From: Arthrobacter sp. zg-Y844
GTDB taxonomy: Bacteria > Actinomycetota > Actinomycetes > Actinomycetales > Micrococcaceae
DNA: 64,000 bases
Direction: 5' to 3'
NCBI RefSeq assembly: GCF_024385465.1
Contig: NZ_JANFLS010000002.1
Span: 1 to 64,000 of the forward strand
In this document: positions 45,855 through 54,698 of the stretch, piece after piece
Layout of the letters: each line of letters begins with the position of its first letter
Position numbering within the stretch: position 1 is the stretch's first letter
Notes under the pieces: generated by a model
The model's database searches: none
What the model was told of the DNA's origin: nothing
What the model saw: only the letters and a program-made list of their open reading frames with translations
Position numbers and translations under genes: made by a program

Positions 45855-46403
45855 ATGGCGGCACAGGGGCTGAGCGGCTTTTACGGGTCGGTCTTCCGAC
45901 GCAGCATCACCGTACGGGTCCTGATCCGCACCAGCGACGGCCGCGTGCTGATGCTGCGTAACGGCAACGCCTGGGAGCTGCCGGGAGGAGTGGTGAAGGG
46001 CGGGGAGGATCCACGCTCCGCCGCCCGCCGCATTGCCCGTGCAACCCTGGATCCCGAGTTCAATGTCGGCCGCGTGCTGGTGCTGGACTACGTGCAGGGC
46101 ACCCAGGGACAGGCGGACTCGATCGATTTCCTGTTCGACGGCGGCATATTGTCCACGTCCGTGACGTCCTTTACCGGAGCAGGCGGGGAGTGGGAGGCCG
46201 GATTCATTCCCCTGGCGGATTGCGGTTCGGGACTGGACGAGGGGCATGGCGGGGAGTGGGGAGCCGCGCTGGAAGCACTGGAACTGGGCACCATGGTGGA
46301 ACTCGTGAACGGTGCACCTGTTTCCGCGGGGCCGGTCGCCGTGCCGTCGCTCCGCAGGATGATGCCGCCGCTGGAGGGCTTCTCCGGAATTCTTGGACAT
46401 TAG
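45855..46403 (+). CDS. Nudix-fold protein with degenerate Nudix box
   Basis: A 182-residue protein with a Nudix domain (about 15-140). The box begins normally, GGVVKGGEDPRSAAR, but the catalytic REUxEExGU part is replaced by RIARATLDP. The Glu residues that bind Mg2+ are absent, so hydrolase activity is unlikely. It may be a ligand-binding or regulatory Nudix-fold protein. The ATG at 45855 follows AAGGGA. An alpha/beta hydrolase gene starts 8 bp after the stop, so they form an operon. Confidence 0.8.
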   Translation: MAAQGLSGFYGSVFRRSITVRVLIRTSDGRVLMLRNGNAWELPGGVVKGGEDPRSAARRIARATLDPEFNVGRVLVLDYVQGTQGQADSIDFLFDGGILSTSVTSFTGAGGEWEAGFIPLADCGSGLDEGHGGEWGAALEALELGTMVELVNGAPVSAGPVAVPSLRRMMPPLEGFSGILGH

Positions 46404-46411
46404 GAGTGGGT

Positions 46412-46984
46412 TTGCCTCGGGAACGAGTGGTGTTTGTGCACGGCGCCGGCAGTTTCGGCGCGGCCGCCTGGCCCCGGCAGCACGGGCTCGCCCTCGACTA
46501 TGACTGCCTGTTCCTTCGGCGCCACGGCTATGACGCCGTCGCCGATCCGCTGCCTCCGGACCTGGAAGCGGACATCGCCCTGATCCGGAAGGAACTGGCC
46601 GACGGAGGGCACCTGGTGGCGCATGCGGCCGGTGCGGTTCCGGCCATGCTGGCGGCACTCCGCGATCCGGCTCGGGTCTTTTCCCTGGTCCTGTGTGAGC
46701 CTGCGGTCTTCTCCCTGACCCGCGACCTGCCGGCCACGACGGCTCACCGCAACCTGCTGCAGCCCCTCTTTGACGACGCTCCGCTGGACATTGTCCCGGG
46801 TGTCCCCACGCTGGTCCTTACCGGCGGATGGGAACCGCTGTATGAAGAGGTGGCGGATTTCCTGGTCTCGACGGGAGCCGAGCACCGGCAGGTCGGCGGG
46901 AACCACCGTCCGCAGGACACGGATGCCGGGCGGCAGGCGATCCGGGAGTTCCTGGCCTCTGTCAGCCGGATGCCGGCCAGCTGA
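46412..46984 (+). CDS. Alpha/beta hydrolase-fold protein lacking the nucleophile Ser
   Basis: A 190-residue alpha/beta hydrolase-fold protein. It begins RVVFVHGAGSFGAAAWP (oxyanion-hole strand and turn). The nucleophile elbow, normally GHSxG, reads AHAAGAV, with Ala in place of Ser. The C-terminal region keeps VPTLVLTGGWEPLY and a His in VGGNHRPQ. Catalysis by the usual mechanism is unlikely. The TTG at 46412 lies 5 bases after AGGAG (46402-46406). The stop overlaps the next ATG by one base. Confidence 0.75.
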   Translation: MPRERVVFVHGAGSFGAAAWPRQHGLALDYDCLFLRRHGYDAVADPLPPDLEADIALIRKELADGGHLVAHAAGAVPAMLAALRDPARVFSLVLCEPAVFSLTRDLPATTAHRNLLQPLFDDAPLDIVPGVPTLVLTGGWEPLYEEVADFLVSTGAEHRQVGGNHRPQDTDAGRQAIREFLASVSRMPAS

Positions 46985-47532
46985 TGGGTGGACCGTCCAT
47001 CCGGAGCGCCGGCCCCGAAGATCTTCCCGTCCTCCCCGCGTTGGAGCAAGCATCCGACACGCTGCTGGACGGGATGCTGCCCGCAGGCTCCGGGAAGCTG
47101 CCGCCGCCGGCCACCGTTCCGGAGCTCGCAGCTTCCCTCCACATTCTGGTTGCGGGCAATCCGCCCGTGGGATTCGCCCGCCTGAAGGAGGTTGACGGAC
47201 AGGCCCACCTGGAGCAGCTTTCGGTACACCCCGGTGCCGCCGGGGCGGGAGTGGGACGGGCGCTGGTGGAGGCTGCCCTCGGCTGGGCGCGGCAGCGGGG
47301 CTACACCTCGCTGACGCTGTGCACCTTTGCCGAGGTGCCGTTCAACGCCCCGTTCTACGCCAGCTGCGGCTTCGAGATCGTGACCCATCCCGTCGGCGGG
47401 CTTGCCGCACTCCGGACCCACGAAAGGCAGCTCGGCCTGGATGCCCTGGGGGAGCGGGTCGCCATGCGCCGGGACCTGCTCAAGCGGCAGGGCCCGGCGT
47501 CCCGGCCGCCGTCGTCGTCCGGGACACCCTAG
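46984..47532 (+). CDS. GNAT family N-acetyltransferase
   Basis: A 182-residue GNAT. The acetyl-CoA binding motif A is LEQLSVHPGAAGAGVGRALVEAALGWA (about 77-103), followed by motif B around FNAPFYASCGFEIV. The substrate is unknown. The start overlaps the hydrolase stop by one base, which makes it the third gene of the Nudix/hydrolase/GNAT unit. The last four bases overlap the convergent membrane gene. Confidence 0.87.
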   Translation: MGGPSIRSAGPEDLPVLPALEQASDTLLDGMLPAGSGKLPPPATVPELAASLHILVAGNPPVGFARLKEVDGQAHLEQLSVHPGAAGAGVGRALVEAALGWARQRGYTSLTLCTFAEVPFNAPFYASCGFEIVTHPVGGLAALRTHERQLGLDALGERVAMRRDLLKRQGPASRPPSSSGTP

Positions 47533-48412
47533 GCGAAGGATTCGGCCAGCCCCAGGGGCAGCTTTGCCCGCCAGTACTGCCGTGCCAGCAGCACCCCGAG
47601 GACCATGGGCACGGCGCCGATGGCCAGGAGGATCACCAGGGCAGCGGGGTGGTCGTAGGCCAGGGCGGGCAGCGAGGCGCCGACGAATGCTCCTCCGAGT
47701 CCTCCGAGCCACAGGTCGAAGCGCCAGCGGAACGTGAGCCAGCGCCAGATTCCGCGCTGCGGCTCATCCAGCCGGAGGTTATCGGCGGCAGCCAGCGCCA
47801 GATAGTGCTGTTTCTTGAGGTGGGAGACGAGAAGGGTGCCGGCGATTGCCGCCGCGAGGCCGCCGTAGAGCACCAGATTGACCCAGACCTGGTCCCGCAC
47901 CACGTCGCTGACGGTCTCCGGCCAGCCGTCCCCAAGGGACAGCACGACAGGAACTGGAATAAGGACGATCCAGAAGGCCAGCGCCGCACCCAGCCACGCC
48001 AGATGGGCCCGTGGGGAGAGATAGGTGTTGACGGAGACGACCGTTCCGCCCTCCAGGCCTTTGGGGGTCGTCGTGCTCACTTGGCCGCGCAGGACCCGTC
48101 CGGTGAAGATGAAGCACATCGCGAGCAGGAACAGAACCCCGGGGACGGAGGAAAGGACGGCGAGTTCGTCGATCTCGGAAGAGGAGAGGGGGAGGAGCCC
48201 TTCCGGAACCGGGACGTCATCATCCCACGACGACGGATTGTAGGTATTGGAGAAGACGAACAGGTTCAAGGCCACCATGGCCACGCCGAGCCCGCCAACA
48301 CGACGCCGATGCCGGTGACGACCCCCAGCACTCTGCGCTTTGTTCTTCCGCCGGACGGTTTCCTGCTTCCGCCGGACGGTTTCCGCTTTCGTTGGACCGT
48401 TGACTGGCTCAT
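47529..48412 (-). CDS. Multi-TM membrane protein with an apparent frameshift near its N-terminus
   Basis: The C-terminal 250 residues read in one frame as a membrane protein with about six helices, starting GLGVAMVALNLFVFSNTY. The natural N-terminus lies in another frame: the ATG at 48412 gives MSQSTVQRKRKPSGG, a basic repeat and RRVLGVVTGIGVVLAG, which then runs to a stop. One extra G in the GGG tract near 48291-48293 (CCC on the plus strand) would join both parts into a continuous helix. This suggests a one-base deletion, a sequence error or rare recoding. The function is unknown. No signature domain was recognised. Confidence 0.6.
48345..48384. repeat. Tandem 19-bp direct repeat in the membrane gene N-terminus
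   Basis: CTTCCGCCGGACGGTTTCC occurs at 48345-48363 and 48366-48384. The unit is 21 bp, or seven codons (RKPSGGS/R), so copy number changes keep frame. Confidence 0.8.
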
Positions 48413-48606
48413 CCCCGTTCCAGCCCAATGTCGTAGTCGGCGAGTATCCGGTTGTGTCGCTTTGCGCCCAGCATGCGGATTCCCCCATTTGTATTTGTCC
48501 GCGGCCGATTGCCGAGCCGACGGTAACAGGCATCAAGGAACCGGACAATGGGCCCTTGCATTGTCACCGCCTTCGCCCTGGGCAGGAGACTTGGGATTAG
48601 ATGAAG

Positions 48607-48642
48607 CTTCAAGTAAACTCATTGCATGAACCTTCAAGTAAA
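48607..48642. promoter_or_regulatory. Paired direct repeats at the start of the two-domain VOC gene
   Basis: CTTCAAGTAAA is found at 48607-48617 and again at 48632-48642, 25 bp apart. The second copy is inside the first codons. The spacing is about 2.5 helical turns. It may be a regulator site. Confidence 0.4.
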
Positions 48643-49507
48643 TGACCTGCTGCCCGCCGATCTCGCCATGGGCACGGTCATGCTCAAGGTGGGCGACCTC
48701 GCAAAGGTCTCTGCCTACTACCGCGGTGCCCTCGGCCTGGAGGTAGTGGCGGAGGCTGACGGCGGCCAGTATCTGGGGCGGGGAAGCGTCCCGGTGGTGC
48801 ATCTGGCGCCGGCGCCCGGATTGCAGGTGGCCACCCGCGGCGAGGCAGGACTGTTCCACACCGCCGTCCTCTTCGAAACCCAGGCCGACCTTGCTGCCAC
48901 CGTTGCCTCCGCGGCCCGGTATGACCCGTCGGCCTTTGCCGGTTCCGCGGACCACCTCGTCAGCGAGGCGTTCTACCTCACCGATCCTGAAGGCAACGGC
49001 ATCGAGCTCTACTATGACAAGCCGCGCGAAACCTGGGGCTGGGACCGGACGGAGACCGGCAAGGAAGTGCGGATGGCGTCATTGCCGCTGTCTCCGCAGG
49101 CCTACTTCCGCGAGCACCTCACCGAAGCGGCACTGGATGGACTCCAGGCCGCCGATGCCGCCGTCGGGCACGTTCACCTGCAGGTAGGCGACACGGAAAC
49201 CGCTGCCGCGTTCTACATCGATACACTCGGCTTTGAGCGGACGGCCGGTTTCCACGGGCAGGCACTCTTTGTCTCCGCCGGCGGCTACCACCACCACATG
49301 GCGATGAACGTCTGGAACAGCCGCGGCGCCGGACCGCGCCGCGACACGCTGGGCCTGGGCGAGGTGCTGATTACCGTTCCAACCGCCGACGACGTTGCCG
49401 GGCTTGCGGACCGCCTTCGGGTTGCCGGAATTTCCAGCCACTCCACCGGGGCCGAGCTGCGTTTCGAGGACCCGTGGCGGAACCGGCTGCGTGTTGCCGC
49501 CGGCTGA
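48626..49507 (+). CDS. Two-domain VOC protein, catechol 2,3-dioxygenase-like
   Basis: A 293-residue protein with two VOC modules (about 14-132 and 176-290). Module one has TVMLKVGDLAKVSAYYRGALGLEV and AFYLTDPEGNGIELYYDKPRE; module two has HVHLQVGDTETAAAFYIDTLGFE and YHHHMAMNVW. The layout matches CatE-type extradiol dioxygenases, with His and Glu metal ligands in those segments. The substrate is unknown. The start lacks a clear ribosome-binding site; an in-frame ATG at 48668 is the alternative. It stands alone between an accessory gene and the ribosomal block. Confidence 0.82.
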   Translation: MNLQVNDLLPADLAMGTVMLKVGDLAKVSAYYRGALGLEVVAEADGGQYLGRGSVPVVHLAPAPGLQVATRGEAGLFHTAVLFETQADLAATVASAARYDPSAFAGSADHLVSEAFYLTDPEGNGIELYYDKPRETWGWDRTETGKEVRMASLPLSPQAYFREHLTEAALDGLQAADAAVGHVHLQVGDTETAAAFYIDTLGFERTAGFHGQALFVSAGGYHHHMAMNVWNSRGAGPRRDTLGLGEVLITVPTADDVAGLADRLRVAGISSHSTGAELRFEDPWRNRLRVAAG

Positions 49508-49562
49508 AAATCCGCTGATATCCGCTGCGGCCGCGCGAGTCGCAAAAGATGAAGTCATCTGG

Positions 49563-49568
49563 CACAAT
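49563..49568 (+). promoter_or_regulatory. Candidate -10 box of rpsP
   Basis: TGGCACAATGG contains CACAAT (49563-49568) with an extended TGG just upstream. The same core, GGCA(C/A)AATG, occurs before rplS and the DUF3145 gene. The -35 region is weak. Confidence 0.4.
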
Positions 49569-49701
49569 GGTCTGGTACTCGATCTGCGCGGGCCCTCTCT
49601 CCGTGCATGCATCTTGTCCTTTTGAACCCCAACGTTATGGCCCGCCCCACGGGAGCAGAAGTACGGGTTCGCCCCATTTCAGATCAGGAGTGACCACAAA
49701 A

Positions 49702-50109
49702 GTGGCCGTAAAGATTCGCCTTAAGCGCCTTGGCAAGAAGTTCTCAGCACACTACCGCGTTGTTGTCATGGATTCCCGTGCCAAGCGCGATGGCCGTGCC
49801 ATCGAAGAAATCGGACTTTACCGTCCGACCGAAGAGCCGTCGTACATCGACATCAAGTCGGACCGTGCGCAGTACTGGCTCGGCGTCGGCGCCCAGCCCA
49901 CCGAGCAGGTCGCAGCACTGCTGAAGATCACCGGTGACTGGCAGAAGTTCAAGAACATCGACGGCCAGGAAGGTACCCTGCGTACCAAGGCCCCGAAGGA
50001 GCCCTTCGTGGTTCCCGAAAAGAAGTCCGTGATTGTCCCCGAGGCCATCACCCCGAAGGTCAAGAAGGAAGAGGCTCCCGAGGCCTCCACCGAGGCTGAG
50101 GCAGAGTAA
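49702..50109 (+). CDS. rpsP: 30S ribosomal protein S16
   Basis: A 135-residue S16 with [22 protein letters not shown] at the start and [14 protein letters not shown] in the core. A Lys/Glu-rich C-terminal extension after residue 85 is common in actinobacteria. The GTG at 49702 is chosen because S16 begins at this point; AGGAG lies 11 bases upstream. It is followed at one base by khpA. Confidence 0.96.
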   Translation: MAVKIRLKRLGKKFSAHYRVVVMDSRAKRDGRAIEEIGLYRPTEEPSYIDIKSDRAQYWLGVGAQPTEQVAALLKITGDWQKFKNIDGQEGTLRTKAPKEPFVVPEKKSVIVPEAITPKVKKEEAPEASTEAEAE

Positions 50110-50110
50110 C

Positions 50111-50353
50111 TTGCTCGCTGAAGCGCTGGAGCACCTCGTGCGCGGAATCGTTGACAGTCCTGAGGACGTCAAGGTTTCCGCCAAGAGCAACCGCCGTGGG
50201 GAAACCCTCGAGGTTCGGGTTCACCAGGACGACCTCGGCCGGGTCATCGGCAGGCAGGGACGGACCGCACGCGCACTGCGCACGGTCATCGCAGCCCTTG
50301 CCGACGGTGAGCAGGTCCGAGTGGACGTAGTGGACACGGACCGGCGCCGCTGA
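50111..50353 (+). CDS. khpA: KH-domain RNA-binding protein KhpA
   Basis: An 80-residue KH protein with the GxxG loop GRQG in LGRVIGRQGRTARALRTVIAA (about 44-64). KhpA binds RNA, often with KhpB, and affects cell division and wall growth in Gram-positive bacteria. The TTG at 50111 lies one base after the rpsP stop. A strong terminator downstream separates it from rimM. Confidence 0.93.
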   Translation: MLAEALEHLVRGIVDSPEDVKVSAKSNRRGETLEVRVHQDDLGRVIGRQGRTARALRTVIAALADGEQVRVDVVDTDRRR

Positions 50354-50430
50354 TCTGAAAATGATCACCGACGGCGCAGCGGAAGCGAACAGTTCTTCAC
50401 TGCAGTACCGGAAGTAAAGCAGTACACAGG

Positions 50431-50475
50431 ATCCGGCCCCGACACCAGATAATGGTGAAGGGGCCGGATTTTTTT
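50431..50475 (+). terminator. Strong intrinsic terminator between khpA and rimM
   Basis: ATCCGGCCCC (50431-50440) pairs with GGGGCCGGAT (50460-50469), with an inner CACC/GGTG stem. Seven T follow (50469-50475). It splits the usual rpsP-rimM-trmD-rplS transcription unit. Confidence 0.92.
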
Positions 50476-50522
50476 CAGGCGCCGGCCAATCCAGGCGACG
50501 AAAACCCCATAGAGGAGAATCC

Positions 50523-51086
50523 ATGCAGTTACAGGTGGCACGCATCGGCAAGCCGCACGGCATCCGCGGTGAAGTGACCGTCCAGGTGCTGACCGACGCA
50601 CCCGAGGACCGCTTTGTCCCGGGCACCGAGCTCACCGTAGAGCCGGCCGCCAAGGGCCCGCTGACGGTGATCAGTGCGCGTTGGAACAAGGACATCCTGC
50701 TGCTGGGCTTCGAAGAAATCACGGACCGCAACGGCGCAGAGGAACTGCGCGGCGTGAAGCTGTTCATCGACACCGAAACGGTGGACGAGGACGACGACGA
50801 CGAGGGCTGGTACGAGCACGAACTGGTGGGCCTGAAGGCACGGGTAGGCGACGACGTCGTCGGCACCGTCAGCGGCCTGCGCACCCTCACCGTCCAGGAC
50901 CTGCTGGTGGTCGAGGACGGCCGCGGCGAGGAAATCCTCGTACCGTTCGTCGAGGCCATTGTCCCCGAAGTGAATATCGAAGACGGCTATGTCCTGCTCA
51001 CTCCGCCGGAGGGGCTCTTCGAGCTGAATAAGCCCGAAGACAAAAAGGACGCAGCCCCGGCCGACACGAAGGAAGCCGGACAGTAA
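50523..51086 (+). CDS. rimM: Ribosome maturation factor RimM
   Basis: A 187-residue protein needed for 30S maturation, which binds S19. It begins MQLQVARIGKPHGIRGEVTVQVLTD, the RimM signature. The PRC-barrel half includes WYEHELVGLKARVGDDVVGTVSGL and LVPFVEAIVPEVNIEDGYVLLTPPEGL. An acidic insert EDDDDE precedes it. AGAGGAGA provides a strong ribosome-binding site. The stop is adjacent to the trmD GTG start. Confidence 0.95.
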   Translation: MQLQVARIGKPHGIRGEVTVQVLTDAPEDRFVPGTELTVEPAAKGPLTVISARWNKDILLLGFEEITDRNGAEELRGVKLFIDTETVDEDDDDEGWYEHELVGLKARVGDDVVGTVSGLRTLTVQDLLVVEDGRGEEILVPFVEAIVPEVNIEDGYVLLTPPEGLFELNKPEDKKDAAPADTKEAGQ

Positions 51087-51866
51087 GTGCGCATCGACGT
51101 CGTCAGTATTTTCCCGGAGTACCTGGCAGCCCTTGAGCTGTCCCTGATCGGCAAGGCCCGGCAGGAAGGCCTGCTGGACCTGGCCGTGCATGACCTGCGG
51201 GAGTTCACCACAGACCGGCACCGTACCGTGGATGACACCCCCTACGGCGGGGGAGCGGGCATGGTTATGAAGCCCGAGCCCTGGGCCGCCGCACTGGACG
51301 CGGTTGCGGGCGACGGCGACGAGCGGCCGGTCCTGATCGTCCCCTCGCCGGCCGGTGCAGTCTTCACGCAGGCCATGGCCTACGAGCTGGCCGAGGAGAA
51401 GCACCTCGTCTTCGCCTGCGGCCGCTACGAAGGAATCGACGAGCGGGTGCTGGAATGGGCCGGGGAACGCTTTGACGTCCGTCCCGTCAGCCTCGGAGAC
51501 TACGTGCTCAACGGCGGGGAGGTCGCGGTGCTGGCCATGGTCGAGGCCGTAGGCAGGCTGGTGCCCGGCGTCGTCGGGAATCCCGAGTCCCTTGTCGAGG
51601 AATCCCACTCGGACGGGCTGCTGGAATACCCGGTCTATACCAAGCCCTCGGCCTGGCGCGATCGTGCCGTCCCGGAGGTCCTGCTCAGCGGCAACCACGG
51701 CAAGATCGCCCGGTTCCGGCGGGACGAACAGCTGCGGCGCACCGCGGCACGCCGGCCCGATCTGATCGAAAAGCTCGACGCCGCTTCGCTGGACAAGGCC
51801 GACCGGGCCACTTTGGCGGCGCTGGGCTACGAAATCCGTGACGGCAGGGTCTGCCCGCCCGCCTGA
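51087..51866 (+). CDS. trmD: tRNA (guanine(37)-N(1))-methyltransferase
   Basis: A 259-residue SPOUT-fold methyltransferase that makes m1G37 in tRNAs and prevents frameshifting. It starts [18 protein letters not shown]. The trefoil-knot motifs are [11 protein letters not shown] and [26 protein letters not shown]. The catalytic region includes [15 protein letters not shown]. It starts with GTG directly after rimM. rplS follows 239 bp later with its own promoter. Confidence 0.96.
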   Translation: MRIDVVSIFPEYLAALELSLIGKARQEGLLDLAVHDLREFTTDRHRTVDDTPYGGGAGMVMKPEPWAAALDAVAGDGDERPVLIVPSPAGAVFTQAMAYELAEEKHLVFACGRYEGIDERVLEWAGERFDVRPVSLGDYVLNGGEVAVLAMVEAVGRLVPGVVGNPESLVEESHSDGLLEYPVYTKPSAWRDRAVPEVLLSGNHGKIARFRRDEQLRRTAARRPDLIEKLDAASLDKADRATLAALGYEIRDGRVCPPA

Positions 51867-51879
51867 CGGCAGCGCCGGA

Positions 51880-51909
51880 TTGGTGCCGTTCGGATGCGTA
51901 TGGCAAAAT
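51880..51909 (+). promoter_or_regulatory. Promoter of rplS
   Basis: TTGGTG (51880-51885) and CAAAAT (51904-51909) are 18 bp apart. The -10 lies in TGGCAAAATGG, which resembles the rpsP site. It leaves a 5' leader of about 190 bases before rplS with no evident ORF. Confidence 0.45.
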
Positions 51910-52105
51910 GGGGAGTTGTGTCATCTGGGTCCGTACCTGCCACAGGGGGGACGCGGCCAACAGATACGTACACACCGGCATTCCACCCTCGGTCCTGCCG
52001 GTCTACTAACTTCGACAGCATCCGTGCAGCCCGCATTTTGGGGGCGCATTCTTGCTGCCGTTACCAAAGTGAATGACCTGTGGCGTTCACCAGGAGTGAT
52101 AAACA

Positions 52106-52465
52106 ATGCACATCCTAGATTCTGTTGACGCAGCTTCCCTGCGTACGGACATCCCCGAGTTCCGCGCCGGTGACACGGTCAAGGTTCACGTAAACATCAT
52201 CGAAGGCAAGAACACCCGTGTTCAGGTCTTCCAGGGCTTCGTGCTCAAGCGCCAGGGCGACGGCCTCCGCGCGACCTTCACGGTCCGCAAGGTCAGCTTC
52301 GGCGTCGGCGTGGAGCGTACCTTCCCGGTACACTCCCCGGTCATCGACAAGCTCGAGGTTGTCTCCAAGGGCGACGTCCGCCGCGCGAAGCTGTACTACA
52401 TGCGCGATCTGCGCGGCAAGGCAGCCAAGATCAAGGAAAAGCGCGACTTCCGTCCCGCCAAGTAA
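52106..52465 (+). CDS. rplS: 50S ribosomal protein L19
   Basis: A 119-residue L19 at the 30S-50S interface. It has [32 protein letters not shown] and the C-terminal [20 protein letters not shown]. The start is preceded by AGGAG. The first lepB starts 5 bp after its stop. Confidence 0.97.
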   Translation: MHILDSVDAASLRTDIPEFRAGDTVKVHVNIIEGKNTRVQVFQGFVLKRQGDGLRATFTVRKVSFGVGVERTFPVHSPVIDKLEVVSKGDVRRAKLYYMRDLRGKAAKIKEKRDFRPAK

Positions 52466-52470
52466 CTTAC

Positions 52471-53181
52471 TTGACTGCAGCATCCGCCTCCGGGGGTCCC
52501 TCCGCGAAGCACACGAAACGCCGGCCCCGGTTTGTGGGCTGGCGTTTTGTGCTATGTGCTCTCGCCGCGGCCGTGATCCTGGCCGCCCTCGTGCGGGCGT
52601 TCCTGTTCGACGTTTTCTACATCCCCTCGGATTCCATGCAGCCGTTGCTGGAACCCGGTGACCGGATCCTGGTCTCCCGCACCGCCTATGATTCGGCTGA
52701 CATCCGGCGCGGCGATGTGGTGGTGTTCGACGGCCGGGGCTCGCTGGCGCCGCTGCACAGCGGGCGTCCGGCAGTGGCCGACGCCGCGGTCACCGTGGGG
52801 CGCTGGGTCGGGCTGGCCGGCAGCGACACCGTTTACGTGAAACGGGTCATCGGTGTGGCGGGGGACAGGGTGAGCTGCTGCACGGACGGGGATCCGCGGA
52901 TAACCATCAACGGAACTCCCGTGGACGAGCCGTACGTTTACTCTGGAGACGCTCCCAGCGACCACGGGTTCGACGTCGTCGTTCCCGAAGGCAGGCTGTG
53001 GCTGATGGGGGACCACCGGTCCGTTTCGGCGGATTCCCGGTCCCTGCTGGGAGCTCCCGGCGGCGGCCTGATCTCCACGGAACGGGTGATCGGACAGGCC
53101 CAGCGAATTCTTTGGCCGCTCGAGCGCGGCACCAATATTGACCGGCTATCCTTAGGAGCCGAGTGGAACACGGAGAAATAA
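52471..53181 (+). CDS. lepB: Signal peptidase I, first copy
   Basis: A 236-residue type I signal peptidase. A membrane helix (about 24-44) is followed by FYIPSDSMQP with nucleophile Ser55, YVKRVIGVAGD with the general-base Lys, and the box GDHRSVSADSR. An insert of about 25 residues between the Ser and Lys boxes differs from the second copy. It starts with TTG, 5 bp after rplS. The second lepB starts 11 bp after its stop, so the pair arose by duplication and is co-transcribed. Confidence 0.93.
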   Translation: MTAASASGGPSAKHTKRRPRFVGWRFVLCALAAAVILAALVRAFLFDVFYIPSDSMQPLLEPGDRILVSRTAYDSADIRRGDVVVFDGRGSLAPLHSGRPAVADAAVTVGRWVGLAGSDTVYVKRVIGVAGDRVSCCTDGDPRITINGTPVDEPYVYSGDAPSDHGFDVVVPEGRLWLMGDHRSVSADSRSLLGAPGGGLISTERVIGQAQRILWPLERGTNIDRLSLGAEWNTEK

Positions 53182-53192
53182 GAGGAAACGCA

Positions 53193-53957
53193 ATGTCGCA
53201 GCAACCGGACCAGTCCCCTGACGGGACGCCCGGCTCCGGGGAGCAGCGGGACCACGCAGCGCACTCGGCCGCACCGAAGGAAAAGAAACGCGGTTTCGGC
53301 GCCTGGCTGCGTGAAGTCCTCACGATCGTGGTGATAGCCCTGGTGCTGTCCTTCCTGATCAAGACCTTCCTTTTCCGGGCGTTTTACATCCCCTCGGGGT
53401 CCATGGAAGAGACGCTGGAAATCAACGACCGGATTTTCGTGAACCTTCTGGTCCCTGAACCGATGGACCTGAACCGCGGCGACGTCGTGGTCTTCAAGGA
53501 CACCAAGGGCTGGCTGCCGCAGACCGCGGAGAAGGCAACGAATCCGATCCGCGAGGGCCTGACCTTTGTTGGCCTGCTTCCTGACGAGTCCCAGCAGCAC
53601 CTGGTCAAGCGTGTCATCGGCACCGAAGGCGACCATGTGGTCTGCTGCGATGCCAACGGCAGGATCACCGTAAACGGCGAACCCTTGGACGAGCCCTACC
53701 TGTACCCCGGCGCCGCGCCCTCCGACATCCCCTTTGACGTGGTTGTCCCCGAGGGCAAGGTCTGGGTGATGGGGGACCACCGCAATGCCTCTGCCGATTC
53801 CCGCGAACACCAATACGGTGAGGGCGGCGGTTTCGTAGACGTGGCGGACATTGAGGGCAAGGCCGTAGTGACGGCCTGGCCGCTGAACCGCGTCGGCGGG
53901 GTTGACGACTATTCGGAAGTCTTCGAGGATGTCCCGGAACCGAGCGGCAGCAAGTGA
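53193..53957 (+). CDS. lepB: Signal peptidase I, second copy
   Basis: A 254-residue type I signal peptidase. A charged 35-residue N-tail leads to a membrane helix (about 41-60). Ser70 lies in [12 protein letters not shown], the Lys in [12 protein letters not shown], and the box is [14 protein letters not shown]. It resembles the standard actinobacterial LepB more than copy one. The ATG at 53193 follows AGAGGAAA; an upstream in-frame ATG at 53163 is inside the first lepB. Its stop overlaps the rnhB GTG by four bases. Confidence 0.94.
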   Translation: MSQQPDQSPDGTPGSGEQRDHAAHSAAPKEKKRGFGAWLREVLTIVVIALVLSFLIKTFLFRAFYIPSGSMEETLEINDRIFVNLLVPEPMDLNRGDVVVFKDTKGWLPQTAEKATNPIREGLTFVGLLPDESQQHLVKRVIGTEGDHVVCCDANGRITVNGEPLDEPYLYPGAAPSDIPFDVVVPEGKVWVMGDHRNASADSREHQYGEGGGFVDVADIEGKAVVTAWPLNRVGGVDDYSEVFEDVPEPSGSK

Positions 53958-54691
53958 GTTCCACGGCGAAGCCACCGACCCTTCGGTATGAGCGCACGTT
54001 CGCTGCCTCCGGGCACCGGATCCTGGCCGGCTGCGACGAAGTAGGCCGCGGCGCCCTGGCCGGACCGGTGTCCGTAGGGATGGTGGCCGTGGACCTGGCT
54101 ACCGTGCGCTCCCTCAAGGGAGTGCGGGACAGCAAGCTGCTTTCCGTGGCGGACCGGAACGCGCTGGTTCCGCAGATCAGGAAATGGGCCCTGGCCTGGG
54201 GTGTGGGCCATGCCAGTGCGGCGGAGATCGACCTGCACGGGCTGACCGTCGCCCTTCGCCTGGCCGGAACGCGCGCCTGGGACCAGGTGTGCTCAACCCT
54301 GCGTCCCGACGTCGTACTCCTGGACGGCAACTACAACTGGCTCTCGCCCGAGCGGCAGGGCAGCCTGTTCGACGATCCGGATGAACCGGCACCGGGATGC
54401 ACCGCACCCGTGCACACCCGGATCAAGGCGGACATGCAGTGCCTGAGCGTGGCCGCCGCCAGCGTGCTGGCGAAGGTGGAACGCGACGCCATGATGGTAG
54501 AGTTTGCCGCTTCGAACCCGCACTATTCGTGGGAGATCAACAAGGGTTATGCCACCGAGTCGCACCGCGCGGCCATCGACGTCCACGGACCAACGCCGCT
54601 GCACCGCATGTCCTGGCGGCTGGGCTCCAAGCCCCGCCCGGGGGAACCGTTGCTGGAACTGGAAGACGACTTGAGCACAGTTGGGGGATGA
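53954..54691 (+). CDS. rnhB: Ribonuclease HII
   Basis: A 245-residue type 2 RNase H that removes ribonucleotides from DNA and RNA from hybrids. The active-site motif is [15 protein letters not shown] with Asp28 and Glu29. Further acidic residues lie in VLLDGNYNW and [21 protein letters not shown]. The middle has an insert ([13 protein letters not shown]) common in actinobacteria. The GTG start overlaps lepB. DUF2469 follows after 7 bp. Confidence 0.95.
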   Translation: MSSTAKPPTLRYERTFAASGHRILAGCDEVGRGALAGPVSVGMVAVDLATVRSLKGVRDSKLLSVADRNALVPQIRKWALAWGVGHASAAEIDLHGLTVALRLAGTRAWDQVCSTLRPDVVLLDGNYNWLSPERQGSLFDDPDEPAPGCTAPVHTRIKADMQCLSVAAASVLAKVERDAMMVEFAASNPHYSWEINKGYATESHRAAIDVHGPTPLHRMSWRLGSKPRPGEPLLELEDDLSTVGG

Positions 54692-54698
54692 TAGGAAC

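Noticed and set aside
47529-48548. Long uninterrupted frame from 48548 as the true membrane gene
   Set aside because: Its N-terminal 80 codons are not protein-like for a membrane protein, whereas the ATG frame at 48412 gives a typical basic tail and helix. The frameshift model is preferred.
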